Shown here one piece after another: positions 44,493 to 51,424 of a stretch of DNA of 64,000 nucleotides. The stretch spans positions 62,001 through 126,000 of the forward strand of contig NZ_KI272860.1 in NCBI RefSeq assembly GCF_000469505.1, read 5' to 3'. The DNA comes from Leptotrichia sp. oral taxon 215 str. W9775 (GTDB lineage Bacteria > Fusobacteriota > Fusobacteriia > Fusobacteriales > Leptotrichiaceae). The notes under the pieces were generated by a model, which made no database searches, had not been told where the DNA came from, and was given only the letters and a program-made list of their open reading frames with translations. Position 1 is the stretch's first letter; every line of letters begins with the position of its first letter. Both the position numbers and the translations under genes were made by a program.

Positions 44493-44551
44493 TTATACAC
44501 CTCACAATTTCGTTTTAGTTTTCTTTTTTCATACATTAACCAAGTAGTTAT

Positions 44552-44580
44552 ATTATACTAATTTTTTCTAATTATTTCAA
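44552..44580 (-). promoter_or_regulatory. Promoter of fabF
   Basis: TTGAAA, 17 bp, TATAAT on the minus strand, starting right behind the acpP terminator stem. Confidence 0.7.
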
Positions 44581-44587
44581 TAAAAAA

Positions 44588-44603
44588 TGGGGGAAAACCC
44601 CCA
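44588..44603 (-). terminator. Terminator of acpP
   Basis: TGGGGG (44588-44593), AAAA loop, CCCCCA (44598-44603), with T tracts on both sides. A compact GC stem in otherwise AT-rich DNA, 22 bp after the acpP stop. Confidence 0.85.
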
Positions 44604-44625
44604 ATATTTTTTTAATATTTAATTA

Positions 44626-44847
44626 TTATTTTGATTCAATGTACTCAATTACATCTTTAACTGTTTTAATTTTTTGAGCATCTTCATCAGGTATTTCCAC
44701 ATCAAATTCTTCTTCAAAAGCCATTATCAATTCAACTGTATCTAAAGAATCTGCCCCTAAATCATCAATAAATGATGCATCTTCAGTTACTTGATCCTCA
44801 TCCACTCCTAATTGATCTGCTACTATTGATTTTATTTTTTCTAGCAT
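44626..44847 (-). CDS. acpP: Acyl carrier protein
   Basis: 73 residues, acidic four-helix protein. GADSLDTVELIMAFEEEF contains the Ser that receives 4'-phosphopantetheine. It carries intermediates in fatty-acid synthesis. It has its own consensus promoter (44882-44910) and a strong terminator, so it can be made in excess over the neighbouring fab enzymes. GGAGGTGGC precedes the ATG. Confidence 0.96.
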   Translation of the reverse strand: MLEKIKSIVADQLGVDEDQVTEDASFIDDLGADSLDTVELIMAFEEEFDVEIPDEDAQKIKTVKDVIEYIESK

Positions 44848-44881
44848 AGCAATGCCACCTCCATTTTATTATTTTCAAATT

Positions 44882-44910
44882 ATTATATCAAAAGAATTGA
44901 AAAAATGCAA
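44882..44910 (-). promoter_or_regulatory. Promoter of acpP
   Basis: TTGCAT, 17 bp, TATAAT on the minus strand in the 69-bp fabD-acpP gap. Confidence 0.7.
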
Positions 44911-44916
44911 CTCTTT

Positions 44917-45834
44917 TTAAATAACTAATGTATTTATTGCTTCAACATTTTCAATATTGATTACTTCTATATTCTTATTTATCTTTTTTATAAGCCCTGC
45001 AAGAACTTTTCCGGGACCTATTTCATATATTTTTGTAACTCCGTTTTCAGCCAGTTTATTTATTGTGTCAACCCATTTTACCGGACCAAAAGTTTGTCTG
45101 TATAATTCTTCCTTTATTTCATCTGCTGAAGTTAAAATATTAGCAGTTGTATTTGCAACAAGAGAAACTTCTGCATCATTCCATGTGTAATTTTCAAATT
45201 CCTGTTTCAATTTTTCTGCAACAGGCTTCATCAGTGACGAATGGAATGGTCCTGATACAGCAAGAGGTATAGCTCTTTTTGCTCCTTTTTCCTTAAATAC
45301 ATCAAGACTTTTTTCTATTGCTTCCTTTTCCCCTGCAATTACTGTCTGTTTAGGTTCATTAAAATTCACTGCCTCAACTGTTCCGTCAATTTCACTACAT
45401 ATTTTTTCAATTTCTTCTGCCGGAAGTCCTAAAATAGCTGCCATACTACCTTCGATTTCAGCAGTTCCCATTATTTCCCCTCTTCTTGAAATAAGTTTCA
45501 TTACATCCTTTTCTCCAAGTATTCCTGCCGCATATAAGGAACTGTATTCTCCTAAGCTATGTCCTGCAACATAATCTGCATTTACTCCCTTTTCTTTTAA
45601 AAGTTTAGTTAAAAACACTGAAAATAATGCAATGGCAGGTTGTGCATACTGGGTATTTTTCAATTCCTCTTCTGTTCCTTCAAATAAAACTCTCTTTATT
45701 TCTGAATTTCCTGTACTTTCAAGTATTTCATCAATTGCTTTTTTATTTTCATCATTTACTTCATCATACAGTTTTTTCCCCATTCCAGGATACTGTGTTC
45801 CCTGACCAGGAAATACAAAAGCAGTCTTTGACAT
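44917..45834 (-). CDS. fabD: Malonyl-CoA:ACP transacylase
   Basis: About 305 residues. FVFPGQGTQYPGMGK (oxyanion Gln), VAGHSLGEYSS (nucleophile Ser) and SGPFHSSLM (His) give the complete active site. It loads malonate from CoA to AcpP, encoded next. Two adjacent ATGs follow AAAGGAGG; the second (45834) has the better five-base spacing. No fabG lies between fabD and acpP, unlike the E. coli order. Confidence 0.95.
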   Translation of the reverse strand: MSKTAFVFPGQGTQYPGMGKKLYDEVNDENKKAIDEILESTGNSEIKRVLFEGTEEELKNTQYAQPAIALFSVFLTKLLKEKGVNADYVAGHSLGEYSSLYAAGILGEKDVMKLISRRGEIMGTAEIEGSMAAILGLPAEEIEKICSEIDGTVEAVNFNEPKQTVIAGEKEAIEKSLDVFKEKGAKRAIPLAVSGPFHSSLMKPVAEKLKQEFENYTWNDAEVSLVANTTANILTSADEIKEELYRQTFGPVKWVDTINKLAENGVTKIYEIGPGKVLAGLIKKINKNIEVINIENVEAINTLVI

Positions 45835-45929
45835 CATTTCCTCCTTTAAGTAATTATTATATCATTATTTTTAACTGTGTATCTATTTATTAAAAATATA
45901 GATTTTTATATTTCAATAGATTTTTTATA

Positions 45930-46328
45930 TTATTTTATTTCCTCTGCATCTTCAATATCTGTAGTTTTTTTAGAATCATCTGCTTTATAAGTACTTTTAT
46001 AAACAGGTTCCTGCTTTTTCAAGCTCTTCTTATTTTTTTCATTAAGTCCCAGAACAAATATTACAACCCCTGCTACTAATGTAATTAGAGGAAACGCTAT
46101 TTCAAAATATTCAGTAAAGAATTCTTGAAAATAAAGATATAATCCTACTAAAGATAAAGATGTTCCTAGGGTATTTTTTTTCTGGAGTATAAAGTAAATC
46201 CCTAGCAATACAAGTATTATCTGATAATTAAATACATACATTAATATACTTTCCGGAATGTATTTTTGAAACAGATAAAACAGACTTATGAAGATTATTA
46301 AAAGTCCCCCTGTGATTTTTCTATTCAT
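45930..46328 (-). CDS. Small multi-span membrane protein in the fab cluster
   Basis: About 132 residues with four hydrophobic segments (GGLLIIFISLFYLFQ, YQIILVLLGIYFIL, LGTSLSLVGLYLYF, FPLITLVAGVVIFVLG) and a hydrophilic Lys/Asp/Glu-rich C-terminal tail. The layout is like the LiaF/DUF5668 transmembrane modules, but I assign no function. The ATG at 46328 follows GGAAGGAGA; an upstream TTG would place the ribosome-binding site inside the gene. It sits between fabH and fabD on the same strand, 44 bases after fabH. Confidence 0.7.
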   Translation of the reverse strand: MNRKITGGLLIIFISLFYLFQKYIPESILMYVFNYQIILVLLGIYFILQKKNTLGTSLSLVGLYLYFQEFFTEYFEIAFPLITLVAGVVIFVLGLNEKNKKSLKKQEPVYKSTYKADDSKKTTDIEDAEEIK

Positions 46329-46372
46329 TTCAATCTCTCCTTCCAACTATTTTTCCATTTTTAATATTTTCA

Positions 46373-47350
46373 TTATTTTGACCATTCAAATAAAATTGAA
46401 CCGTAAGTCAGTCCTCCACCAAAACCGACTATAACAACCTTGTCTCCCTTTTTCAGTCTTCCTTCCCTGTTGGCTTCATCAAGGGCTAAAGGTACTGATG
46501 CTCCGGAAGTGTTACCATATTTATGCAGATTTACATAAAATTTTTCCATTGGCTGTTTAAATCTCTTTGATATAGATTCTATTATTCTTATATTTGCCTG
46601 GTGAGGAACAAATAAATCAATATCATCTGCTGTAATGTTTGCCTGTTCCAGTATATTCTCAACTGTTTCAGGGAATACCTTAACTGCAAATTTGAAAATT
46701 TCCCTTCCGTTCATTTTTAAATAGACATCTTTATTGTCTAGTGTTTCATGGCTTGCAGGAGTTCTAGATCCTCCAGCCGGAACAAGAAGTTCGCATGCTC
46801 CTGAACCGTCAGCAACAAGATGGCTTGAAATAAATCCTCCTGTTTCTGTTTCTCCTAAAACAACTGCCCCTGCTCCATCTCCAAAAAGGATACACGTTCC
46901 CCTGTCTGTCCAGTCTGTAACTCTGGACATAGTTTCAGCTCCGATTACAAGTACTTTTTTATATATTCCTGCTTTAATAAAACTGTACCCTGTTGTAAAT
47001 GCATAAATAAATCCTGTACATGCCGCCGAAAGATCAAATGCAGCAGCTTTAATTCCAAGTTTATCCTGTACCAGTGCCGCTGTAGACGGAGTAAAGTGAT
47101 CAGAAGTCATTGTCGCCACAATTACCAGTTCTATTTCATTTTTATCAATTCCAGCATTATCTATTGCATTCAGAGCAGCCCTGTAAGCTAAATCTGAAGT
47201 TGCTTCGTCAGCAGAAGCTATTCTTCTTTCTTTTATTCCTGTTCTTGTACTTATCCATTCATCATTTGTATCAACCATTTTTGCCAAATCATCATTTGTC
47301 AGAATTTTTTCAGGTGCAAAAGAACCCGTTCCCAATACTCCTATTTTCAT
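46373..47350 (-). CDS. fabH: 3-oxoacyl-ACP synthase III
   Basis: 325 residues. Cys in DLSAACTGFIYAF, His in FVPHQANIRIIE and Asn in HKYGNTSGASVPLAL form the KAS III triad. It starts fatty-acid synthesis from acyl-CoA and malonyl-ACP. GAGGTG precedes the ATG and a promoter lies at 47434-47462. plsX, which commonly precedes fabH, is not here. Confidence 0.95.
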   Translation of the reverse strand: MKIGVLGTGSFAPEKILTNDDLAKMVDTNDEWISTRTGIKERRIASADEATSDLAYRAALNAIDNAGIDKNEIELVIVATMTSDHFTPSTAALVQDKLGIKAAAFDLSAACTGFIYAFTTGYSFIKAGIYKKVLVIGAETMSRVTDWTDRGTCILFGDGAGAVVLGETETGGFISSHLVADGSGACELLVPAGGSRTPASHETLDNKDVYLKMNGREIFKFAVKVFPETVENILEQANITADDIDLFVPHQANIRIIESISKRFKQPMEKFYVNLHKYGNTSGASVPLALDEANREGRLKKGDKVVIVGFGGGLTYGSILFEWSK

Positions 47351-47433
47351 TTATTCACCTCAGTTATTATTTTCTTTTGTTTTAATTATGACTCATGAAA
47401 AGTTTAATTTTTCTAATTGTCATATTATTTTAG

Positions 47434-47462
47434 AGTATAACAAATATTTCATAAATTGACAA
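47434..47462 (-). promoter_or_regulatory. Promoter of the fabH unit
   Basis: TTGTCA, 17 bp, TATACT on the minus strand, downstream of the rpmF terminator. Confidence 0.65.
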
Positions 47463-47518
47463 TTATTATTTTATGTTTTTATTCTTTGTTTTGTAAAAAT
47501 TTCTTTAACTACAAAAAA

Positions 47519-47543
47519 AAGCAAGACTATCTCTATCTTGCTT
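47519..47543 (-). terminator. Terminator of rpmF
   Basis: AAGCAAGA (47519-47526) with TCTTGCTT (47536-47543), followed by an unbroken T tract on the minus strand, six bases after the stop. Confidence 0.85.
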
Positions 47544-47548
47544 ATATA

Positions 47549-47749
47549 TTATTCAGCGTCAGCTGTACTTTCGTCTGTAGCAGGTTGTAAAACTTGTCTA
47601 CCTCTGTATACACCTGTATCTAAATTTAATCTATGAGGTCTTCTCACAGTTCCATCAGCTTCTACGATTATGTTAGGTGCTTTGATTGAATCGTGTGCTC
47701 TTCTCATATTTCTTTTTGCTTTGGACGTTCTTTTCTTAGGTACTGCCAT
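47549..47749 (-). CDS. rpmF: 50S ribosomal protein L32
   Basis: 66 residues. AVPKKRTSKAKRNMRRAHD is the L32 N-terminus; the middle (PNIIVEADGTVRRPHRLNLDTGVYRGRQVL) lacks the cysteines of the zinc-ribbon form, so this is the zinc-independent type. The acidic tail TDESTADAE is longer than usual. GGAAAGGAG precedes the ATG. It has its own promoter and terminator; yceD, its usual neighbour, is absent. Confidence 0.93.
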   Translation of the reverse strand: MAVPKKRTSKAKRNMRRAHDSIKAPNIIVEADGTVRRPHRLNLDTGVYRGRQVLQPATDESTADAE

Positions 47750-47835
47750 TGTTTATCGACTCCTTTCCAATAATTGGTATGTAGTAAGCATTATTAAAAC
47801 TAAATATTGCTTTTGAATAAATTATAATACAAATA

Positions 47836-47864
47836 ATTATAATAAATAAGTTGCCATTTGTCAA
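47836..47864 (-). promoter_or_regulatory. Promoter of rpmF
   Basis: Consensus TTGACA, 17 bp, TATAAT on the minus strand, about 85 bp before the start. Confidence 0.8.
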
Positions 47865-47960
47865 GTAATTTTATAAACTTTTCCCCTATATTTTTTATAT
47901 TTTATATTTTTCCTATATTAGTTCAAAGTTTCATATGGTCACTTTAATGTTTTTTTATAA

Positions 47961-47995
47961 AGGGATGCCTTATTTTTTAATTTAAGACATTCCCT
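47961..47995 (-). terminator. Terminator after the permuted-papain gene
   Basis: AGGGATGCCTTA (47961-47972) pairs with TAAGACATTCCCT (47983-47995) with one bulge and one G-U pair on the minus strand; T and A runs follow. Confidence 0.6.
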
Positions 47996-48006
47996 CCATT
48001 CCTTTT

Positions 48007-48600
48007 TTATCCAAATAATTCCGTATGTTTCCTAAATACATTATATAAATGTCCCGGTGTTATATATTCCAGCTTTTCCCTATAATGATTTTCAATTTCT
48101 TCTACCCTGTAATTTAACAGATCATAATCTTTATAATAATTTCTTACTATAAATCTTATTACTTTAAAACAGAAATGTGAACATATTGTCGTTGTCCTGT
48201 CAGGCGAACCTTTTATAAACTCTTTATTTCCAAGACCAAGATCTCCTATTTTGTATATTTTCATGGCTTTGTCATAATTATAATTTTTATAATAATTTTC
48301 AATAAATTTATATACTTCATAAAATTTTTCTTCAGGAATTTTCAGTTCAAATATTTCATTTATATTATCCACATAGCTTTTTGTTGACTTTAACCTGTCT
48401 TCAAGAAACCATTTTTTCTTTCCGTCTTTTCCATTATTTTCGGCATAGTCATAAACCCTGTCATTTCTCAGTCCATTTTCAGTATCCTGTTCCACTGTTA
48501 TTATTTCCACATGTATAAAATCAGACTTAAGATTGGTTTTAATAACCTGCTCTATAATATTATCTCCTCCTCTGCAGAAGGATATGAATATTTTCTTCAT
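48007..48600 (-). CDS. Putative permuted NlpC/P60-type (YiiX-like) papain-fold hydrolase
   Basis: 197 residues, no signal peptide. The order of motifs is that of circularly permuted papain-fold enzymes: His first (KSDFIHVEI, His30), Cys later (TTTICSHFCFKVI, Cys140 or Cys144) and then ITPGHLYN, the family's usual 'TP-x-x-LY' closing strand. Such proteins are amidases, peptidases or acyltransferases. The assignment is by motif order, not by strong similarity. It follows the GTPase gene by 43 bases, with AAAGGA before the ATG, and likely forms an operon with it. Confidence 0.6.
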   Translation of the reverse strand: MKKIFISFCRGGDNIIEQVIKTNLKSDFIHVEIITVEQDTENGLRNDRVYDYAENNGKDGKKKWFLEDRLKSTKSYVDNINEIFELKIPEEKFYEVYKFIENYYKNYNYDKAMKIYKIGDLGLGNKEFIKGSPDRTTTICSHFCFKVIRFIVRNYYKDYDLLNYRVEEIENHYREKLEYITPGHLYNVFRKHTELFG

Positions 48601-48643
48601 TTATATATTCCTTTCATTCTGTCGTATGCTATACGGTATTTTC

Positions 48644-49873
48644 TTAAATCATGTCCTTAAACTGATTGAAAAATTTCATAAAGTTCTGTTTCAGGTCTTC
48701 TAAATCCAGCTTTATTTCTCCTGTTTCCTTATTTATATTGTTTTTCAGATATTCTGAATAACCAAATCCTATTCCTTTAGTAATTCCTGCAGCAACTCCT
48801 GCATTTGCAGTCCATCCTATAACCGGAATAACCTTAAGCAGACCTGCTGCAAGCTTTCCAACCTGTGCCACTCCTGTAATAGTTATTAATGCCGCCGCTA
48901 TATCAGTAAATGTATGTGTTCCTGCATCTACCCTGTATATAGTATTTATATCAACAACCATTTTTGTCTGTAATGCCGCCAATGCAAGTGAATCTGCAAA
49001 TGGTAAAGGAGTCGCTCCTATTGCGGCTGCCCCTGCGGCATACCAGTTAGTCAGTACATCTGCTTCTTTTGACATTGCTTCTATTCTATCTTTCAAGACT
49101 GCTGTCTGTGCTTTTTTAATTGCATTTCTTCTTCCTTCAGACATATATTTGTATGTTTCCTCAAGAAGTTCTTCTGCACCTTTAGGCTTTAATTCCACAA
49201 GGTTATCTTCTATTTCCACTTCCTCAGTTATACTTCTTACTCTTACAATTGCTTTTGCTTCAGGAAGAAGGTTATCTTCCACCACTTTATTTACAAAGTT
49301 TGACTCCCTCTTTGATTCTCTTTTAGTAAATACTCCTATTACAGGTATTCCAGCTTCACTTAAAATTTTTAAAAGTTCCCTGTCTGCTTCTTCTACCCTG
49401 TCTCCTCTTTCGCTTATACATAGCCATGCAATATGAATATCATCATTTTCATCTGGTGAATCCTGTCTCAATTCCAAATATTTCTTTATATTATCCAATG
49501 TTTTTTCATAATCTTTTGCTTCTATTCCTTTTGTGTCAAAAAGCGTAATATTATCATTTTCAAAGTCATACTCCTGTATTTCCTGTGTTACAGGCTGACC
49601 ATCTCCAACTTTTGCAACTTCTTTTCCAAAAATATAGTTTATAAGTGAACTTTTTCCTACACCTGTTTTTCCTGCAACAATAATATTTACCTTTTCCTTA
49701 TTAATATTCTTTTTTGATTCATATTCACTGTAAGTTACTTCTCCTGTTGAAGCATCAACTGAATCCTTAAGTAATTCCACTACTTGTAATTCTCTTCCTG
49801 TTTCATTTCCTTTTTCTTCCATTTCACTTTCCTCCTCGAATCCTATATGTTTTTTAAATTCCATAACATCCAT
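48644..49873 (-). CDS. Era-like GTPase with DUF697-type membrane-associated C-terminus
   Basis: 409 residues. G1 AGKTGVGKSS (about 67-76), G2 Thr in QPVTQEIQEY, G3 LFDTKG (111-116) and G4-like VFTKRE give a complete TRAFAC GTPase of the YeeP/Era group. The C-terminal part (IGATPLPFADSLALAALQTKMV, then Gly/Ala-rich helices near VGKLAAGLLKVIPVIGW) matches the DUF697 pattern of membrane-associated segments. Function unknown; relatives occur in accessory islands. The ATG follows AGAGGA. Its promoter (49898-49926) lies inside the end of the phosphatase gene upstream. Confidence 0.78.
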   Translation of the reverse strand: MDVMEFKKHIGFEEESEMEEKGNETGRELQVVELLKDSVDASTGEVTYSEYESKKNINKEKVNIIVAGKTGVGKSSLINYIFGKEVAKVGDGQPVTQEIQEYDFENDNITLFDTKGIEAKDYEKTLDNIKKYLELRQDSPDENDDIHIAWLCISERGDRVEEADRELLKILSEAGIPVIGVFTKRESKRESNFVNKVVEDNLLPEAKAIVRVRSITEEVEIEDNLVELKPKGAEELLEETYKYMSEGRRNAIKKAQTAVLKDRIEAMSKEADVLTNWYAAGAAAIGATPLPFADSLALAALQTKMVVDINTIYRVDAGTHTFTDIAAALITITGVAQVGKLAAGLLKVIPVIGWTANAGVAAGITKGIGFGYSEYLKNNINKETGEIKLDLEDLKQNFMKFFNQFKDMI

Positions 49874-49897
49874 TTTATCCTCTCTCCCTTCCCTCTA

Positions 49898-49926
49898 ATT
49901 ATATTAATTTTGCTTTTAATTGTCCA
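49898..49926 (-). promoter_or_regulatory. Promoter of the GTPase gene, copy 1 of a conserved promoter cassette
   Basis: TGGACA, 17 bp, TATAAT on the minus strand, embedded in AAAATTAATATAATTA, which is repeated at 53196 and 55082. Confidence 0.75.
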
Positions 49927-50701
49927 GTATATCTTTTATAATTCTGAAAAAACTTTTCTTTTTTTCTGATACTTTTCCAATATTTAGTTTCTGTATTTCA
50001 AGATTGTCATTTTCCAATCTATACAATGTATTTGTTTTAAGTTCAAAACAGTTCATAATATTTGTATGGAATGCTCCTGAATCCAGATTAAAACAGTTAT
50101 TATAACTGGTTACTTCATTTTGTGGAGTATGGCCATAAAACACTGTTTTCCCTGTATTATTTTTCATGTACCAGTTATCTCTAGTCCAGACTACATATGT
50201 CTCATCCTGATTTTCCAGAGATTTTTCAAAATCTATACCCGCATGAACAAATATACAATTTTCACTTTCCACGATGTGGGGCATTTCTTCAAAAAAGTCA
50301 AAAAGCCATTTTTCTTTATAAAATTCTTCCCAGTAATCTATAATTTCCTCGAATTTGTTCTGATGACGGAAAAAAGAATATACTGTTCTTTCTCCGCCAT
50401 TAAACATCCAGTTTGCCTTATGATTCAAATCATTTCTGGATTTTAAGATTGTATCTTCATGATTTCCCAACAGATGAATTACTTTATAGCCTTCATTCTT
50501 CAAATCAATGTATTTTCTATACATTTCATATGTATATTCTCCTCTGTCGCAGCTGTCTCCTAAAATTATTAGCAAGTCATTTTTTGTAAAGTTGATTTTA
50601 CCAAATATTTTTTCAAAAAGATCGTATCTTCCGTGAATATCTGTCATAATGAATATTTTTTCATAATCCTTCTCGCTTATTCTCTGAACTTTTACCTTCA
50701 T
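49916..50701 (-). CDS. PPP-type metallophosphoesterase (serine/threonine phosphatase or ApaH/PrpE-like)
   Basis: 261 residues. Metal-binding motifs in order: TDIHGRYDL, ILGDSCDRGEYT, LLGNHEDTIL, then FVHAGID and FYGHTPQ. This is the calcineurin-like PPP family, including lambda-type protein phosphatases and diadenosine tetraphosphatases; the substrate is undecided. GGGAGGAG precedes the ATG. Its last codons overlap the promoter of the GTPase gene, so the two are neighbours but separately started. Confidence 0.85.
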   Translation of the reverse strand: MKVKVQRISEKDYEKIFIMTDIHGRYDLFEKIFGKINFTKNDLLIILGDSCDRGEYTYEMYRKYIDLKNEGYKVIHLLGNHEDTILKSRNDLNHKANWMFNGGERTVYSFFRHQNKFEEIIDYWEEFYKEKWLFDFFEEMPHIVESENCIFVHAGIDFEKSLENQDETYVVWTRDNWYMKNNTGKTVFYGHTPQNEVTSYNNCFNLDSGAFHTNIMNCFELKTNTLYRLENDNLEIQKLNIGKVSEKKKSFFRIIKDILDN

Positions 50702-50772
50702 TTTTCTCCTCCCTTGAAATTATTATAACTTCATTATTAATATTTCAATAGTATTTATGGAGTAATATAAAA

Positions 50773-50810
50773 ACTCCTCTGCTATTGATAATTTATTATA
50801 GCAAAGGAGT
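50773..50810 (-). terminator. Terminator of the orphan 115-aa gene
   Basis: ACTCCT-C-TGCTAT pairs with ATAGCA-A-AGGAGT (one mismatch), then a T tract on the minus strand. Confidence 0.75.
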
Positions 50811-50854
50811 ATGGACATAAAGTGTCCTTCTTATTAATTCTTTTGTATCTTTAT

Positions 50855-51202
50855 TTATATTTTTAGTTTTTCAATTATCTGAAAATTTTTAAATCCTAAT
50901 TTTTGTGCTTCTTCATCTGTTTTATATTTACATAATTGTTTTAAAGCTTTTTTTATTGCTCCTCCTGGAAAATCAGCATTAATTTTAAAAACCAGGTATT
51001 CCATAATCACAACTGTAAGAGCAATTTTATTAGTAGTAGTATTACTTTTAATGTCATATATATGAAGTTTTTCTTTCATTTCTTGAATTTGAATTTTAGG
51101 TTTAGTTGTAAATTCAATATCAACAATATTATGATTATGAGCTGAAAGATTTATTTGCTCTTCAAAGGTTAAATGTATACCTTTATAAACATTACTATAC
51201 AT
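50855..51202 (-). CDS. Hypothetical protein, 115 aa, behind a leader terminator
   Basis: Not recognised. The protein is soluble, with a beta-rich start (VDIEFTTKPKIQIQEMKEKLHIYDIK) and helices later (IALTVVIMEYLVFKI, GGAIKKALKQLCKY, EEAQKLGFKNFQII). I start at 51202, where GGGAGGGAG lies upstream; the longer frame to 51238 begins inside an RNA hairpin. The gene has a consensus promoter whose -35 box lies in a perfect palindrome, and an intrinsic terminator stands between promoter and ribosome-binding site. It is therefore a single-gene unit with two visible layers of control. Confidence 0.65.
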   Translation of the reverse strand: MYSNVYKGIHLTFEEQINLSAHNHNIVDIEFTTKPKIQIQEMKEKLHIYDIKSNTTTNKIALTVVIMEYLVFKINADFPGGAIKKALKQLCKYKTDEEAQKLGFKNFQIIEKLKI

Positions 51203-51223
51203 GATTTCTCCCTCCCTATAATT

Positions 51224-51275
51224 AAAAAACCTTTGCATAGGTCAGAACCCTGTACTATTTAAAGTACTGCAAAGG
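51224..51275 (-). promoter_or_regulatory. Leader hairpin resembling an intrinsic terminator (attenuator candidate)
   Basis: On the minus strand CCTTTGCA (plus 51268-51275) and TGCAAAGG (51230-51237) form a perfect 8-bp stem followed by six T. Between them lie a GTACT/AGTAC hairpin (51252-51267) and an AGG/CCT pairing, making a possible three-way junction. It sits about 20 bases before the ribosome-binding site of the 115-aa gene. Confidence 0.6.
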
Positions 51276-51289
51276 TATTGATATGTCTT

Positions 51290-51318
51290 ATTATATATTA
51301 AAATTTGACAATTGTCAA
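51290..51318 (-). promoter_or_regulatory. Promoter and palindromic operator of the 115-aa gene
   Basis: TTGACA, 17 bp, TATAAT on the minus strand. The -35 box is half of the perfect palindrome TTGACAATTGTCAA (51305-51318), a likely repressor site. Confidence 0.75.
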
Positions 51319-51424
51319 GATTTAAGATACAAGTTCCTGATAGCTTATTTTTCTTCAGTTCTTATATATGACTATCTTTCTTTAAAAATTCTCTTGTTAT
51401 TGATAATTCATACAAAATATCTTT

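Noticed and set aside
51203..51238. Longer start (MQRFFNYREGEI) for the 115-aa gene
   Set aside because: It would begin inside the leader hairpin; a strong GGGAGGGAG site supports the ATG at 51202.
50855..51318. Type III toxin-antitoxin (ToxIN-like) reading of promoter, RNA, terminator, gene
   Set aside because: The order fits, but there are no tandem RNA repeats before the terminator and the 115-aa protein does not look like ToxN.
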